NCBI GenBank assembly: GCA_025934545.1 | Contig: JAICXV010000213.1 | Span: forward strand, 1 to 5,367 | DNA length: 5,367 bases | Source: Verrucomicrobiia bacterium | GTDB taxonomy: Bacteria > Verrucomicrobiota > Verrucomicrobiia > Limisphaerales > Palsa-1400 | Direction of reading: 5' to 3' | In this document: in pieces, positions 1-5,367 of the stretch | Position numbering within the stretch: the stretch's first letter is position 1 | Layout: every line of letters begins with the position of its first letter | Program-made: the position numbers and the translations under genes | Notes under the pieces: generated by a model | What the model was told of the DNA's origin: nothing | The model's input: only the letters and a program-made list of their open reading frames with translations | Databases searched by the model: none

Positions 1-84
1 GTCCCGGGCGGCGTTGGGCCGATGACGATTGCGATCCTAATGCAGAACACGGTGCGCGCTGCGGAAATTTCAACGAAAGTTTAA
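1..84 (+). CDS. folD: FolD C-terminus (methylenetetrahydrofolate dehydrogenase / cyclohydrolase), 5' truncated by the window
   Basis: Frame 1 is open from the first base and ends with TAA at 82-84, giving 27 residues. They begin VPGGVGPMTIAIL, the conserved PGGVGPMT signature near the C-terminus of bifunctional FolD, followed by the usual ending helix (QNTVRAAE) and a short tail. FolD is a cytoplasmic enzyme that oxidises 5,10-methylene-THF to 5,10-methenyl-THF with NADP and hydrolyses that to 10-formyl-THF, feeding purine and formyl-Met synthesis. Only the end is visible, so the catalytic Lys region cannot be checked. The stop lies one base before the next ATG (86), suggesting co-transcription with the following gene. 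Confidence 0.9.
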   Translation, partial: VPGGVGPMTIAILMQNTVRAAEISTKV

Positions 85-85
85 A

Positions 86-523
86 ATGACACCATCCAGA
101 ATTTTACCGGACCTGCAATGCTCGCTGATTTGTGAGGATGTTCGCCAGGAAAGCAGTGGCAACTTCATCCTTGTTGGCGTGCTCAATTACATCAACGTGC
201 AGCAGTTGCCGGTGACGGCATTGAAGCTGTGTTTTTTTAACCGGTGGACGGCCGGCTTCGGACAGTTCAATGAAAGTGTCCGGTTGATTGGGCCGGACCA
301 GGTGACGGTGTTGCGAAAAAGTGATCTCAAGTTTGCGTTGCAGGATGTGAATCTGCACGCGACGAATGTCACGGTTCTGGGCCAGGTGAAGTTTGAAACG
401 CCGGGAGCGTATTTTGTCGAAGTGCTCGTCGATGATGTGATGAAGCTTCGCTTTCCTCTGGTGGTCAATATCGTCCAGCCGCCGCCCGATAAAAAGGGCA
501 GCGGGCCAACTGCTGTTGTGTAG
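86..523 (+). CDS. DUF6941-like hypothetical protein
   Basis: A 145-residue protein starting at ATG 86, one base after the folD stop, and ending in TAG. It has no signal peptide or membrane helix and should be cytoplasmic. The pattern fits small beta-rich proteins I associate with DUF6941: an N-terminal LxCSLICEDVR strand, then a phrase meaning roughly 'ligand/state of the gene product' of the form NFILVGVLNYI, a CFFNRW strand around residues 49-54, and a C-terminal GAYFVEVLVDD strand followed by a proline- and lysine-rich tail. The alternating hydrophobic pattern suggests a beta-sandwich. The biochemical role is unknown. No clear Shine-Dalgarno is visible (only GAAAG at 75-79), so translation may be coupled to folD. 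The family assignment is from memory of the sequence pattern and has not been searched. Confidence 0.82.
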   Translation: MTPSRILPDLQCSLICEDVRQESSGNFILVGVLNYINVQQLPVTALKLCFFNRWTAGFGQFNESVRLIGPDQVTVLRKSDLKFALQDVNLHATNVTVLGQVKFETPGAYFVEVLVDDVMKLRFPLVVNIVQPPPDKKGSGPTAVV

Positions 524-525
524 CC

Positions 526-1023
526 GTGGCCGAAGACGCGCGTTCAGCCTGGCAACCGTTCACATTTGGCGGCATTGCCGCGTTCGCGTTAGCGCCTGTG
601 CGGCGATTGCTGCTGGTGCAATTGATTTTTGCGTTGGTGACGAGCGGAAGTCTGGTTTGGTTTTTGGCACATGCCTACGGGCCGGTCGTCAGCCAGACGA
701 TTGCGCAACTTCCTGAAACCGCAGCAATCGAAGGAGGAAACATTACCGGCATTGATTCGCCGATCGTCGTGGAGACGAAGTTTGCTTCAGTGCAGATAGA
801 TACCAGCGATAATCCCCAGTTTTCCGAGGCGGCGGATTTTCAAATTGAATTGCGAAAGAATTATGGGCGGGCGTGTTCGTTGCTCAGGTCGGTGTTTGGG
901 TGTGTGGAGTTTGATTATCCGCGCGAACACACGATCCGTGTGGCGCGGTCGCACCTAGAACAGAGGATGGGGGAGCGTCTACCGCTGGTGTGGGGGCTGG
1001 CGTTCGAGGGCGGGGTGGAGTAG
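526..1023 (+). CDS. Membrane protein of unknown function, N-terminal part ending at an in-frame TAG
   Basis: Begins at GTG 526, two bases after the preceding TAG; no Shine-Dalgarno is evident, so translational coupling is likely. The 165 residues start with a cytosolic WQPFTFGG segment, then one membrane helix at about residues 27-48 (LLLVQLIFALVTSG core). An extracytoplasmic domain of about 110 residues follows, rich in beta pattern, with two Cys (C137 and C146 by my count, approximate). The frame ends at TAG 1021-1023, but the same frame continues with hydrophobic, protein-like sequence to 1341, so this is probably the front of a protein of about 271 residues with four membrane helices. The overall plan (helix, periplasmic domain, three more helices) recalls uncharacterised membrane proteins common in Verrucomicrobiota. 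No function can be assigned. As it stands the product would lack three of its four helices and is likely non-functional, unless the stop is a sequence error. Confidence 0.6.
   Translation: MAEDARSAWQPFTFGGIAAFALAPVRRLLLVQLIFALVTSGSLVWFLAHAYGPVVSQTIAQLPETAAIEGGNITGIDSPIVVETKFASVQIDTSDNPQFSEAADFQIELRKNYGRACSLLRSVFGCVEFDYPREHTIRVARSHLEQRMGERLPLVWGLAFEGGVE
1021..1023 (+). other. In-frame amber codon splitting a membrane-protein gene
   Basis: TAG at codon 166 of the frame that opens at 526. Codons after it encode LFVSWALIS and then a full helical membrane domain in the same frame. The 30 bases before it are rich in G runs (991-996, 1008-1010, 1012-1015). In the neighbouring frame (0) the same stretch reads GAGVRGRGGVAV, which is free of acidic residues. 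The break could therefore be a point nonsense mutation or a compensating pair of small indels, real or from sequencing. TAG also ends the gene at 86-523, so reassignment of TAG to an amino acid is unlikely. Confidence 0.7.
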
Positions 1024-1041
1024 CTGTTTGTTTCCTGGGCG

Positions 1042-1341
1042 TTGATCTCAGTCGTCGGTATGTTCGTTGCGAAGTTAGTCGCGTGGTTTGCCGACCGAGA
1101 GCTGACTTTATTTGGCGCGTGGAAACTTTGCGGCGCGGCACTGATGCCGGGAACGTTGTTGGTTGCATTGGCACTGCGCCTTTATGACTGGCTAACGATC
1201 GATCTCATGTCGCTGTCATTTTTCTATCTTGGCCATTTGGTCATGGGTTTGATTTACGTACTCGGTTCGCCGCTGGCATGTCCAAAATTGGCGGCACCGA
1301 CGGAAAACAAACCTCCTCCGAAAAACCCGTTTGCTTCTTAA
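1042..1341 (+). CDS. Membrane protein of unknown function, C-terminal part downstream of the in-frame TAG
   Basis: Same frame as the fragment at 526-1023. The first possible initiator after the stop is TTG 1042, with no ribosome site, so independent translation is doubtful; this is best read as the remainder of the interrupted gene. Seen from the full frame, LFVSWALIS (from 1024) begins the second membrane helix, running to the AWF before a short ADREL loop. A conserved-looking GAWKLCGAALMPG motif leads into a third helix, and a fourth helix (about residues 55-76 of this part) ends at SPLACP. A proline- and lysine-rich cytosolic tail follows. The GAW-L-GAALMPG pattern is what I associate with the same uncharacterised verrucomicrobial membrane family. 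The TAA stop (1339-1341) overlaps the stop of convergent gmk. Confidence 0.5.
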   Translation: MISVVGMFVAKLVAWFADRELTLFGAWKLCGAALMPGTLLVALALRLYDWLTIDLMSLSFFYLGHLVMGLIYVLGSPLACPKLAAPTENKPPPKNPFAS

Positions 1342-1958
1342 TCGAATTGCGGCGGGACGGCGCGGAACTGGCGCATGCGTTCGGCTTCGACGATGGCTTC
1401 CATCAGTCGGACGTCTTCAGCGATGGTTGTGCTGATGATGAGGTATTGGAAATGTTTCCACTGAGCAATTTCCTGGCGCGCGTTTTTGAGTCGTCGCTCC
1501 AAATCTTCGGGTGATTCCGTGCCGCGCCGGCGCAAACGTTGTTCCAATTCGGCGATCGTCGCGGGAGTGAGGAAAACGGTGACGAGCGCGTGGCGCAGGT
1601 GCGGATCTTCCTCGGCGTGTTTACGGATAGTGGCAGCGCCCTGGACGTCGACGTTGAGGAGGACGTCTTTGCCTTCGTCGAGGCGGGCGAGCACTTCGGA
1701 TTTTAAAATGCCGTAACTGTGGCCGTGAACAGTGGCGTTTTCGAGAAATTCGCTGGCGCGGAGTTTTTGGTCGAAGTCATTTCGCGAGAGAAAATAATAA
1801 TCGAGCTTGTCGATTTCGCCGGGACGCGGCGGGCGAGTCGTGCAGGTAATCGCGCGCGTCATGCCCGAGTGCCGCGTCAGCATTTGATGGCAGAGCGTGG
1901 TTTTGCCGCCGCCCGATGGCGCCGAAATTACGATCAATAATGACGTCCGCGGCATCAT
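1338..1958 (-). CDS. gmk: Guanylate kinase
   Basis: Cytoplasmic enzyme that phosphorylates GMP (and dGMP) to GDP with ATP; essential for GTP and c-di-GMP/ppGpp supply. The 206 residues match the usual length (E. coli 207). The P-loop is at residues 12-20 (SAPSGGGKT; the Ala in the first position is also found in E. coli Gmk), with K19 and T20 contacting ATP phosphates. The GMP-binding region has TTRPPRPGE at 40-48 and DYYFLS at 53-58, then E73 and Y82 in FLENATVHGHSYG. NVDVQGA is at 102-108. The arginine-rich lid is at about 141-157 (RLRRRGTES). The start ATG at 1958 overlaps the yicC stop as ATGA. A second ATG follows immediately (1955), so initiation could be one codon later. No Shine-Dalgarno is clear, which fits translational coupling. 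rpoZ, a frequent follower of gmk, is absent here; a convergent gene lies there instead. Confidence 0.96.
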   Translation of the reverse strand: MMPRTSLLIVISAPSGGGKTTLCHQMLTRHSGMTRAITCTTRPPRPGEIDKLDYYFLSRNDFDQKLRASEFLENATVHGHSYGILKSEVLARLDEGKDVLLNVDVQGAATIRKHAEEDPHLRHALVTVFLTPATIAELEQRLRRRGTESPEDLERRLKNARQEIAQWKHFQYLIISTTIAEDVRLMEAIVEAERMRQFRAVPPQFD

Positions 1959-2830
1959 TCTACATTCTGAACTTGTTCGCGGAATCTTTCCAATTCTGAT
2001 TTTAAGGTGACGACTTCGCGCGAGATAATGCTGTCGTTGGCCTTTGCGCCGAGAGTGTTGATTTCGCGGTTCATTTCCTGCGCAAGAAAATCGAGCGTGC
2101 GGCCCACCGGCTCATCTTTTTTGATGCAGTCGTCGAACTGTTTGAAATGACTTTGCAGACGGGTCAGTTCTTCGGTGATGTCGATGCGGTCGGCGAAGTA
2201 GAAAACTTCTTTTAACAATCGCTCATCCTCGAGGCCGGGGACTTCGATGCCGGCGGTTTTGATCCGTTCGAACAGTTGCTGGCGATAACGTTCGGCGACT
2301 TGGGGCGCTTGTTTTTGGACGCGCGCGACGGCGTCGCGCATCAGGCCGATGCGCTGTTGAAGGTCTTTAGCGAGGTGCGCGCCTTCTCTCGTGCGCATCG
2401 AGACAAGCGTGTCGAGCGCGCGATTCAGTGCTTTGGAAACGGACGGCCAGATTTGGTCGCTCTCGGCGATTTCTTCGCTGGCCTGCAGAACGCCGGGAAT
2501 GCGCAGGAGCAAATCGAGGGAAATGGCGTCGGGAATATTTAAAGTTTTCGCGAGCTTTTTTAATTCTTTGGTGTGGGCTTTGGCCAGCGCGGTGTCGATT
2601 TTCAGTTTGCCGGAGGCGCTGGCTGCGTGAACAGAAAGGCGCACGGTGACGCGACCGCGTGCGACGCGTTCGTTGACGGCGTCGCGGACCTGGGCTTCGA
2701 GGACTTCGAGTTCACGCGGAAGATTTACCGCAATTTCACTTTGCTTGCGGTTAACGGAGCTGACTTCAACGGTGATTTTGAATCCGGCTTGAGCGCACTC
2801 GCCACGCCCATACCCGGTCATCGACTTCAT
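1955..2830 (-). CDS. yicC: YicC family endoribonuclease
   Basis: A 291-residue cytoplasmic protein (E. coli YicC is 287). The N-terminus MKSMTGYGRG is the family hallmark, followed by the YicC N-domain with VEVSSVNRKQSEIAVNLPREL. The C-terminal DUF1732 part has the conserved series DRIDITEELTRLQSHFKQF, then GRTLDFLAQEMNREINTLGAKAND, ending in LKSELERFREQVQNVE, closely parallel to the E. coli ending. Family members are metal-dependent endoribonucleases; E. coli YicC takes part in degrading the small RNA RyhB, whereas targets in this lineage are unknown. It is the first gene of a yicC-gmk pair; pairing of these two genes is common across bacteria. The stop TGA (1955-1957) is embedded in the gmk start. 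Bases ahead of ATG 2830 show no good Shine-Dalgarno. Confidence 0.95.
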   Translation of the reverse strand: MKSMTGYGRGECAQAGFKITVEVSSVNRKQSEIAVNLPRELEVLEAQVRDAVNERVARGRVTVRLSVHAASASGKLKIDTALAKAHTKELKKLAKTLNIPDAISLDLLLRIPGVLQASEEIAESDQIWPSVSKALNRALDTLVSMRTREGAHLAKDLQQRIGLMRDAVARVQKQAPQVAERYRQQLFERIKTAGIEVPGLEDERLLKEVFYFADRIDITEELTRLQSHFKQFDDCIKKDEPVGRTLDFLAQEMNREINTLGAKANDSIISREVVTLKSELERFREQVQNVE

Positions 2831-2938
2831 TGAAGGCCGAATATGAGGAAAGTTTATGCCGACGCCAATCTTTTTATAAACTGGAAGCAGAAACGACGGC
2901 TTGCTTCAGATGTCTTATTTGTGCCAATAACAGTAGCA
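2831..2938. promoter_or_regulatory. Divergent intergenic region between yicC and the cytochrome b gene (probable promoters)
   Basis: This stretch is visibly richer in A and T than its flanks. Read in the frame of the downstream gene, only 12 of 32 codons end in G or C, against 21 of the next 32, which suggests it is not coding. Both gene units must be transcribed outwards from here. Candidate elements are weak. On the + strand, TATAAA at 2875-2880 could be a -10 box with a poor -35 (GTTTAT, 2852-2857). On the - strand, TTGGCG followed 17 bases later by CATATT (near 2835-2864) could serve yicC with a very short leader. No operator palindrome or riboswitch was recognised. Confidence 0.4.
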
Positions 2939-3760
2939 ATGACCTTTGCCAACCAACGAGCGACCGGGTTGCTGTTCTTTGTCGCCGGCACGGTGATTTT
3001 GGTCGGAGGTTATTTAAAGTTCCACGATCAAGTGTCGGGATTTCCGTTTATATCTGGTTGGTTGCTTTTTGCATTCATGATGGTGCTAACGGTTTATAAC
3101 GCGCGAAAGCGTTTGCCGTTTTTGCCGTTGGGTTCGTCGGAGGCGTGGCTGCAATTCCATTTATATCTCGGTTTATTGACGGCGGTTTTGTTCGGCGTCC
3201 ACATTGCGTTCAGGCCGCCGACAGGGTGGTTTGATGGAGTTTTGGCGGCGTTGTATCTGGGCGTGACGATCAGCGGTTTGTTTGGCTGGTTTGTTTCACG
3301 GTCTTTGCCGAAACGAATGACGGCTCGCGGCGGAGAAGTTGTTTTTGAACGCATCCCGGCGATCCGGCAATCACTCCATCAACAAGCCGAGGCCCTGGCG
3401 CTGAAGTCGGTTCCGGAAGGAAAATCGACGACGATTGCGGATTTTTATGTGAAACATCTCGATTCGTTCTTTCGCGGGCCGCAAAACCGACTGAAACATT
3501 TGTTCGAAATTCGCAGGCCCTTGCAACACACCGTTTATCAAATTTCCGATTTGAACCGCTTCCTTAATGACAATGAACGTTTGATTATGGACAGGATTGG
3601 GGAATTGGTGCGGCAGAAGGACGGCTTGGATTATCATCATTCGCTGCAACTGACGTTGAAGGTCTGGCTCTTCGTGCATATTCCGCTCACGTATGGGTTG
3701 TTGATTTTTTCGCTGACGCACATCGTGATTGTTTACGCGTTTTCGGGAGGTGCGCGGTGA
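2939..3760 (+). CDS. Diheme cytochrome b-like membrane protein
   Basis: A 273-residue integral membrane protein from ATG 2939. Five helices are visible at about residues 10-28, 35-53, 70-91, 100-118 and 239-266. Helix 3 carries H74 and H88, and helix 5 carries H247 and H261; both pairs are H-x13-H, the spacing seen in cytochrome b of bc1-type complexes. Positive-inside charges (NARKR after helix 2, SRSLPKR after helix 4) put helices 3 and 5 in the same direction, so H74/H247 and H88/H261 could each clamp one heme, giving a two-heme stack across the membrane. A soluble loop of about 120 residues (119-238) should face the cytoplasm. The next gene, a multiheme cytochrome c, overlaps it by 4 bases, so it probably passes electrons from quinol to that partner. 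An alternative start at ATG 2843 has GAAGG 6 bases upstream and adds 32 residues, but codon bias is poor there and it lies 12 bases from the yicC start. The exact family is not recognised. Confidence 0.82.
   Translation: MTFANQRATGLLFFVAGTVILVGGYLKFHDQVSGFPFISGWLLFAFMMVLTVYNARKRLPFLPLGSSEAWLQFHLYLGLLTAVLFGVHIAFRPPTGWFDGVLAALYLGVTISGLFGWFVSRSLPKRMTARGGEVVFERIPAIRQSLHQQAEALALKSVPEGKSTTIADFYVKHLDSFFRGPQNRLKHLFEIRRPLQHTVYQISDLNRFLNDNERLIMDRIGELVRQKDGLDYHHSLQLTLKVWLFVHIPLTYGLLIFSLTHIVIVYAFSGGAR
3745..3750 (+). promoter_or_regulatory. Shine-Dalgarno of the multiheme cytochrome gene
   Basis: GGGAGG lies six bases ahead of GTG 3757, inside the end of the preceding gene. It is the clearest ribosome site in the window and decides the GTG start, which overlaps the upstream TGA stop as GTGA. 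Confidence 0.75.
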
Positions 3761-5367
3761 GTGAGCAGTTGCCATCGCCAGATTTTGACGCGCGGCAATA
3801 TGAGCGGCCCAATCAGGATTGGATCTGCGGCCGCGCCTGCGAAGGGACGCCGTGCCGGGTCGGGCCGAGTTCAAATGGAAAATGCAGAGCGACGTTTGAG
3901 TGCAAGCCGGCGCTGGAGCTGAAACCTGGCGAAACGAAAGGGCGCTACCGTTGCACAAGGCCCAAAGAGCACGGCGGCCCGTGCGAAGCAGGCCCATTGC
4001 CGGATGGAACTTGCAGCCGCGCGATTCCGAAGTGCGCACCGGTGCGAAGTCTGCGCGGAAAACGAAAAGTGTTTACATTATGCTTCGTCGCCGCAGTGCT
4101 TGGCGCATTACTGCTGGCGATTTGCGGTCCGTTTACATTCCGATTTATTTCCCCGGGGCCGCTGTCATCGCAACATGCCGGGATTGCGTTTATGCGCCAG
4201 AGCATGGACAAGACCTTCAAGCGCGCATCATGGAAATTTGGGCCGGCGAATGAACCGACGTGCGCGGCATGTCACAATGCGGCGGTGCATGGACCCTCGC
4301 AATGGGTGACGGCGGCGATGACGGCCGATCCGGGTCCGCTTGAATTTCACAAATTGGGCAGTCTTTCGAAAACGGACATGCAGGCGATTGATGGTTCATG
4401 TCAGGCGTGCCATACGCATCACAATTTTCACCAACCGAACGTTGTGCGCGATCATTCGTGTTCGGCTTGTCATCGCGAACATCAGGGCAGTGGACCGATG
4501 CAGCAACCGACGGATGCCAATTGTATTTCGTGCCACGGCAACGCGACCATGATGGAGGCGGCATTTGAAAAAGGGCAGAAGTTACAAGCGGCGGCATTTG
4601 ATTACCGGGCAGAGCTGGGCCGTGTTTTGTTCAAGGAAGCGCGGCCACCGCGAGGTTATACACAAGTCTTTCATTCGTTTGCGGACCATCCCGATTTTCA
4701 AATTCACGCGCAGAAACTGAAGGAGACCGACACGTTGCGGTTCAATCATGAGCGGCATTTTCAAAACGACGTGAAGCTGCAAGGGAAAGGACTCGATTGC
4801 GTTTACTGTCACAAGCCGGACGCGTCCGGGGCGTATTATCAGAAAATCTCCTTCGATGCGAATTGCAAGGCGTGCCATGCGTTACAATTTGATTCGCATA
4901 ACGCGGAGCTGATGTTGCCGCACGGGAATGTTGAGGCGGTGCGAGCGTTTCTGCGCAGTCTGCCGTCGCAGTATGGGGAATTGGCAATGCGCAAAGGTAT
5001 AACGCGGGAGGGCGAGGTGAAGAAGTTTGTCACAAAACAGGTGCGGCAACTTCGCGAGCAAGCGCAATCGGGAGAGGACCTGGAGCGCGCTATGTTTTTC
5101 AGCACGGAAAAAAATAAGATGGCCGGTTTTTCGGGATGTGCGCGATGTCACGAGGTGCAACCGACCGGAGACCTCGCGCCGATTGTGCTGAAGCCGGTGA
5201 TTCCCGATCGATTCTTTATTCGCGGCAATTTCGATCATTCAAAACATCTCAACGTGACTTGTGAGCAATGTCATGATGTGGGGCACAGTCGCGATACCGC
5301 TGATATCAATCTTCCGGGAAAACATCTCTGCGCGAGCTGTCACAACAGCGCCGGCGGCGCGCGCGAC
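3757..5367 (+). CDS. Membrane-anchored multiheme c-type cytochrome with cysteine-rich N-terminal domain (3' end beyond the window)
   Basis: The frame is open from GTG 3757 to the last base: 537 residues without a stop. Residues 1-103 are soluble and rich in Cys, followed by basic RSLRGKRK and one membrane helix (about 105-131), so the N-terminus should be cytoplasmic and the remainder periplasmic. Nine heme c sites (CxxCH) start at residues 169, 215, 235, 256, 348, 370, 461, 502 and 525, in groups of four, two and three. FNHERH (329-334) and FDHSKH (492-497) precede hemes in the FxHxxH manner of cytochrome c3/c7 families and can supply distal His ligands. A His cluster (HTHHNFH, 219-225) follows the second site. 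Between groups lie a segment at 261-347 and a charged, helical stretch at 375-460 without heme. Maturation would need the cytochrome c assembly system. With the overlapping cytochrome b gene it probably forms a quinol-to-periplasm electron route. The terminal acceptor is unknown, and more hemes may follow past the window. Confidence 0.93.
   Translation, partial: MSEQLPSPDFDARQYERPNQDWICGRACEGTPCRVGPSSNGKCRATFECKPALELKPGETKGRYRCTRPKEHGGPCEAGPLPDGTCSRAIPKCAPVRSLRGKRKVFTLCFVAAVLGALLLAICGPFTFRFISPGPLSSQHAGIAFMRQSMDKTFKRASWKFGPANEPTCAACHNAAVHGPSQWVTAAMTADPGPLEFHKLGSLSKTDMQAIDGSCQACHTHHNFHQPNVVRDHSCSACHREHQGSGPMQQPTDANCISCHGNATMMEAAFEKGQKLQAAAFDYRAELGRVLFKEARPPRGYTQVFHSFADHPDFQIHAQKLKETDTLRFNHERHFQNDVKLQGKGLDCVYCHKPDASGAYYQKISFDANCKACHALQFDSHNAELMLPHGNVEAVRAFLRSLPSQYGELAMRKGITREGEVKKFVTKQVRQLREQAQSGEDLERAMFFSTEKNKMAGFSGCARCHEVQPTGDLAPIVLKPVIPDRFFIRGNFDHSKHLNVTCEQCHDVGHSRDTADINLPGKHLCASCHNSAGGARD
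3820..4041 (+). other. Two tandem cysteine-rich protein repeats (residues 22-51 and 64-95 of the multiheme cytochrome)
   Basis: Each unit has the form aromatic-x-C, then C-x2-G-P-x3-G-x-C, then C-x-P. Unit 1 uses C24, C33, C43 and C49 (plus C28); unit 2 uses C66, C76, C86 and C93. The cores PCRVGPSSNGKC and PCEAGPLPDGTC have identical spacing. Four Cys per unit, without following His, suggest a bound metal (Zn or Fe-S) rather than heme. The units sit before the membrane helix and so most likely face the cytoplasm. I do not recognise a named domain. Confidence 0.7.

Noticed and set aside
231..238. T-run in the DUF6941-like gene as a possible slippage site
   Set aside because: The zero frame stays open with a sensible CFFNRW strand, and shifted frames stop soon or lose the pattern; nothing suggests programmed frameshifting.
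1021..1023. TAG as a recoded sense codon (pyrrolysine or amber reassignment)
   Set aside because: The gene at 86-523 also ends in TAG right before the next start, TAA and TGA are used elsewhere as stops, and no downstream recoding element is apparent. Mutation or sequence error is simpler.
1300..1400. Rho-independent terminator between the convergent genes
   Set aside because: No GC-rich stem followed by a T run was found; the area is coding on both sides.
2843..2900. PIN-domain-like beginning (VYADANLFIN) that could be a toxin fragment
   Set aside because: It covers only about ten residues, runs straight into the cytochrome b frame, lacks further acidic catalytic residues of a PIN fold, and lies in a stretch with non-coding codon bias.
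3371..4039. A 222-residue reading frame on the - strand
   Set aside because: It lies antisense to the end of the cytochrome b gene and the start of the multiheme cytochrome gene, both of which have strong motifs; its own product shows no domain pattern.
1..5367. CRISPR array, insertion sequence, tRNA or rRNA gene
   Set aside because: No regularly spaced direct repeats, terminal inverted repeats, transposase frame, tRNA-like cloverleaf or rRNA sequence was recognised by eye.

Overview
The window looks like an ordinary bacterial chromosome segment of moderate GC. The gene content best fits Verrucomicrobiota, possibly the Pedosphaera/Limisphaera side. That placement is inferred from a DUF6941-type protein, a PFxFGG-type membrane protein and the yicC-gmk pair; no rRNA or other marker gene is present to confirm it.

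Layout. Positions 1-84 are the 3' end of folD on the + strand. Two + strand reading frames follow almost without gaps: a small DUF6941-like soluble protein (86-523) and a membrane protein beginning with GTG at 526. The second is interrupted by an in-frame TAG at 1021-1023 and resumes in the same frame to 1341, so it is either a decayed gene or a sequence error. Its stop overlaps the stop of gmk (guanylate kinase, 1338-1958, - strand) in the palindrome TTAA. gmk overlaps the end of yicC (YicC-family endoribonuclease, 1955-2830, - strand) by ATGA, forming a translationally coupled pair. A short AT-richer gap (about 2831-2938) separates yicC from a divergent two-gene unit.

That unit is the most interesting part. 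The first gene (2939-3760) encodes a five-helix membrane protein with two H-x13-H pairs in separate helices, the signature of a cytochrome b carrying two stacked hemes. The second begins at GTG 3757, overlaps the first by GTGA behind a strong Shine-Dalgarno, and stays open to the last base (537 codons, unfinished). It encodes a membrane-anchored multiheme c-type cytochrome with nine CxxCH sites so far. Ahead of its membrane helix lies an unusual duplicated cysteine-rich domain that should sit in the cytoplasm.

Taken together, the pair looks like a transmembrane electron conduit: electrons from quinol, or from the cytoplasmic side, through two b hemes to a periplasmic chain of c hemes. The electron donor and final acceptor cannot be told from this window. 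The rest is housekeeping: one-carbon/folate metabolism, GMP phosphorylation and RNA turnover.
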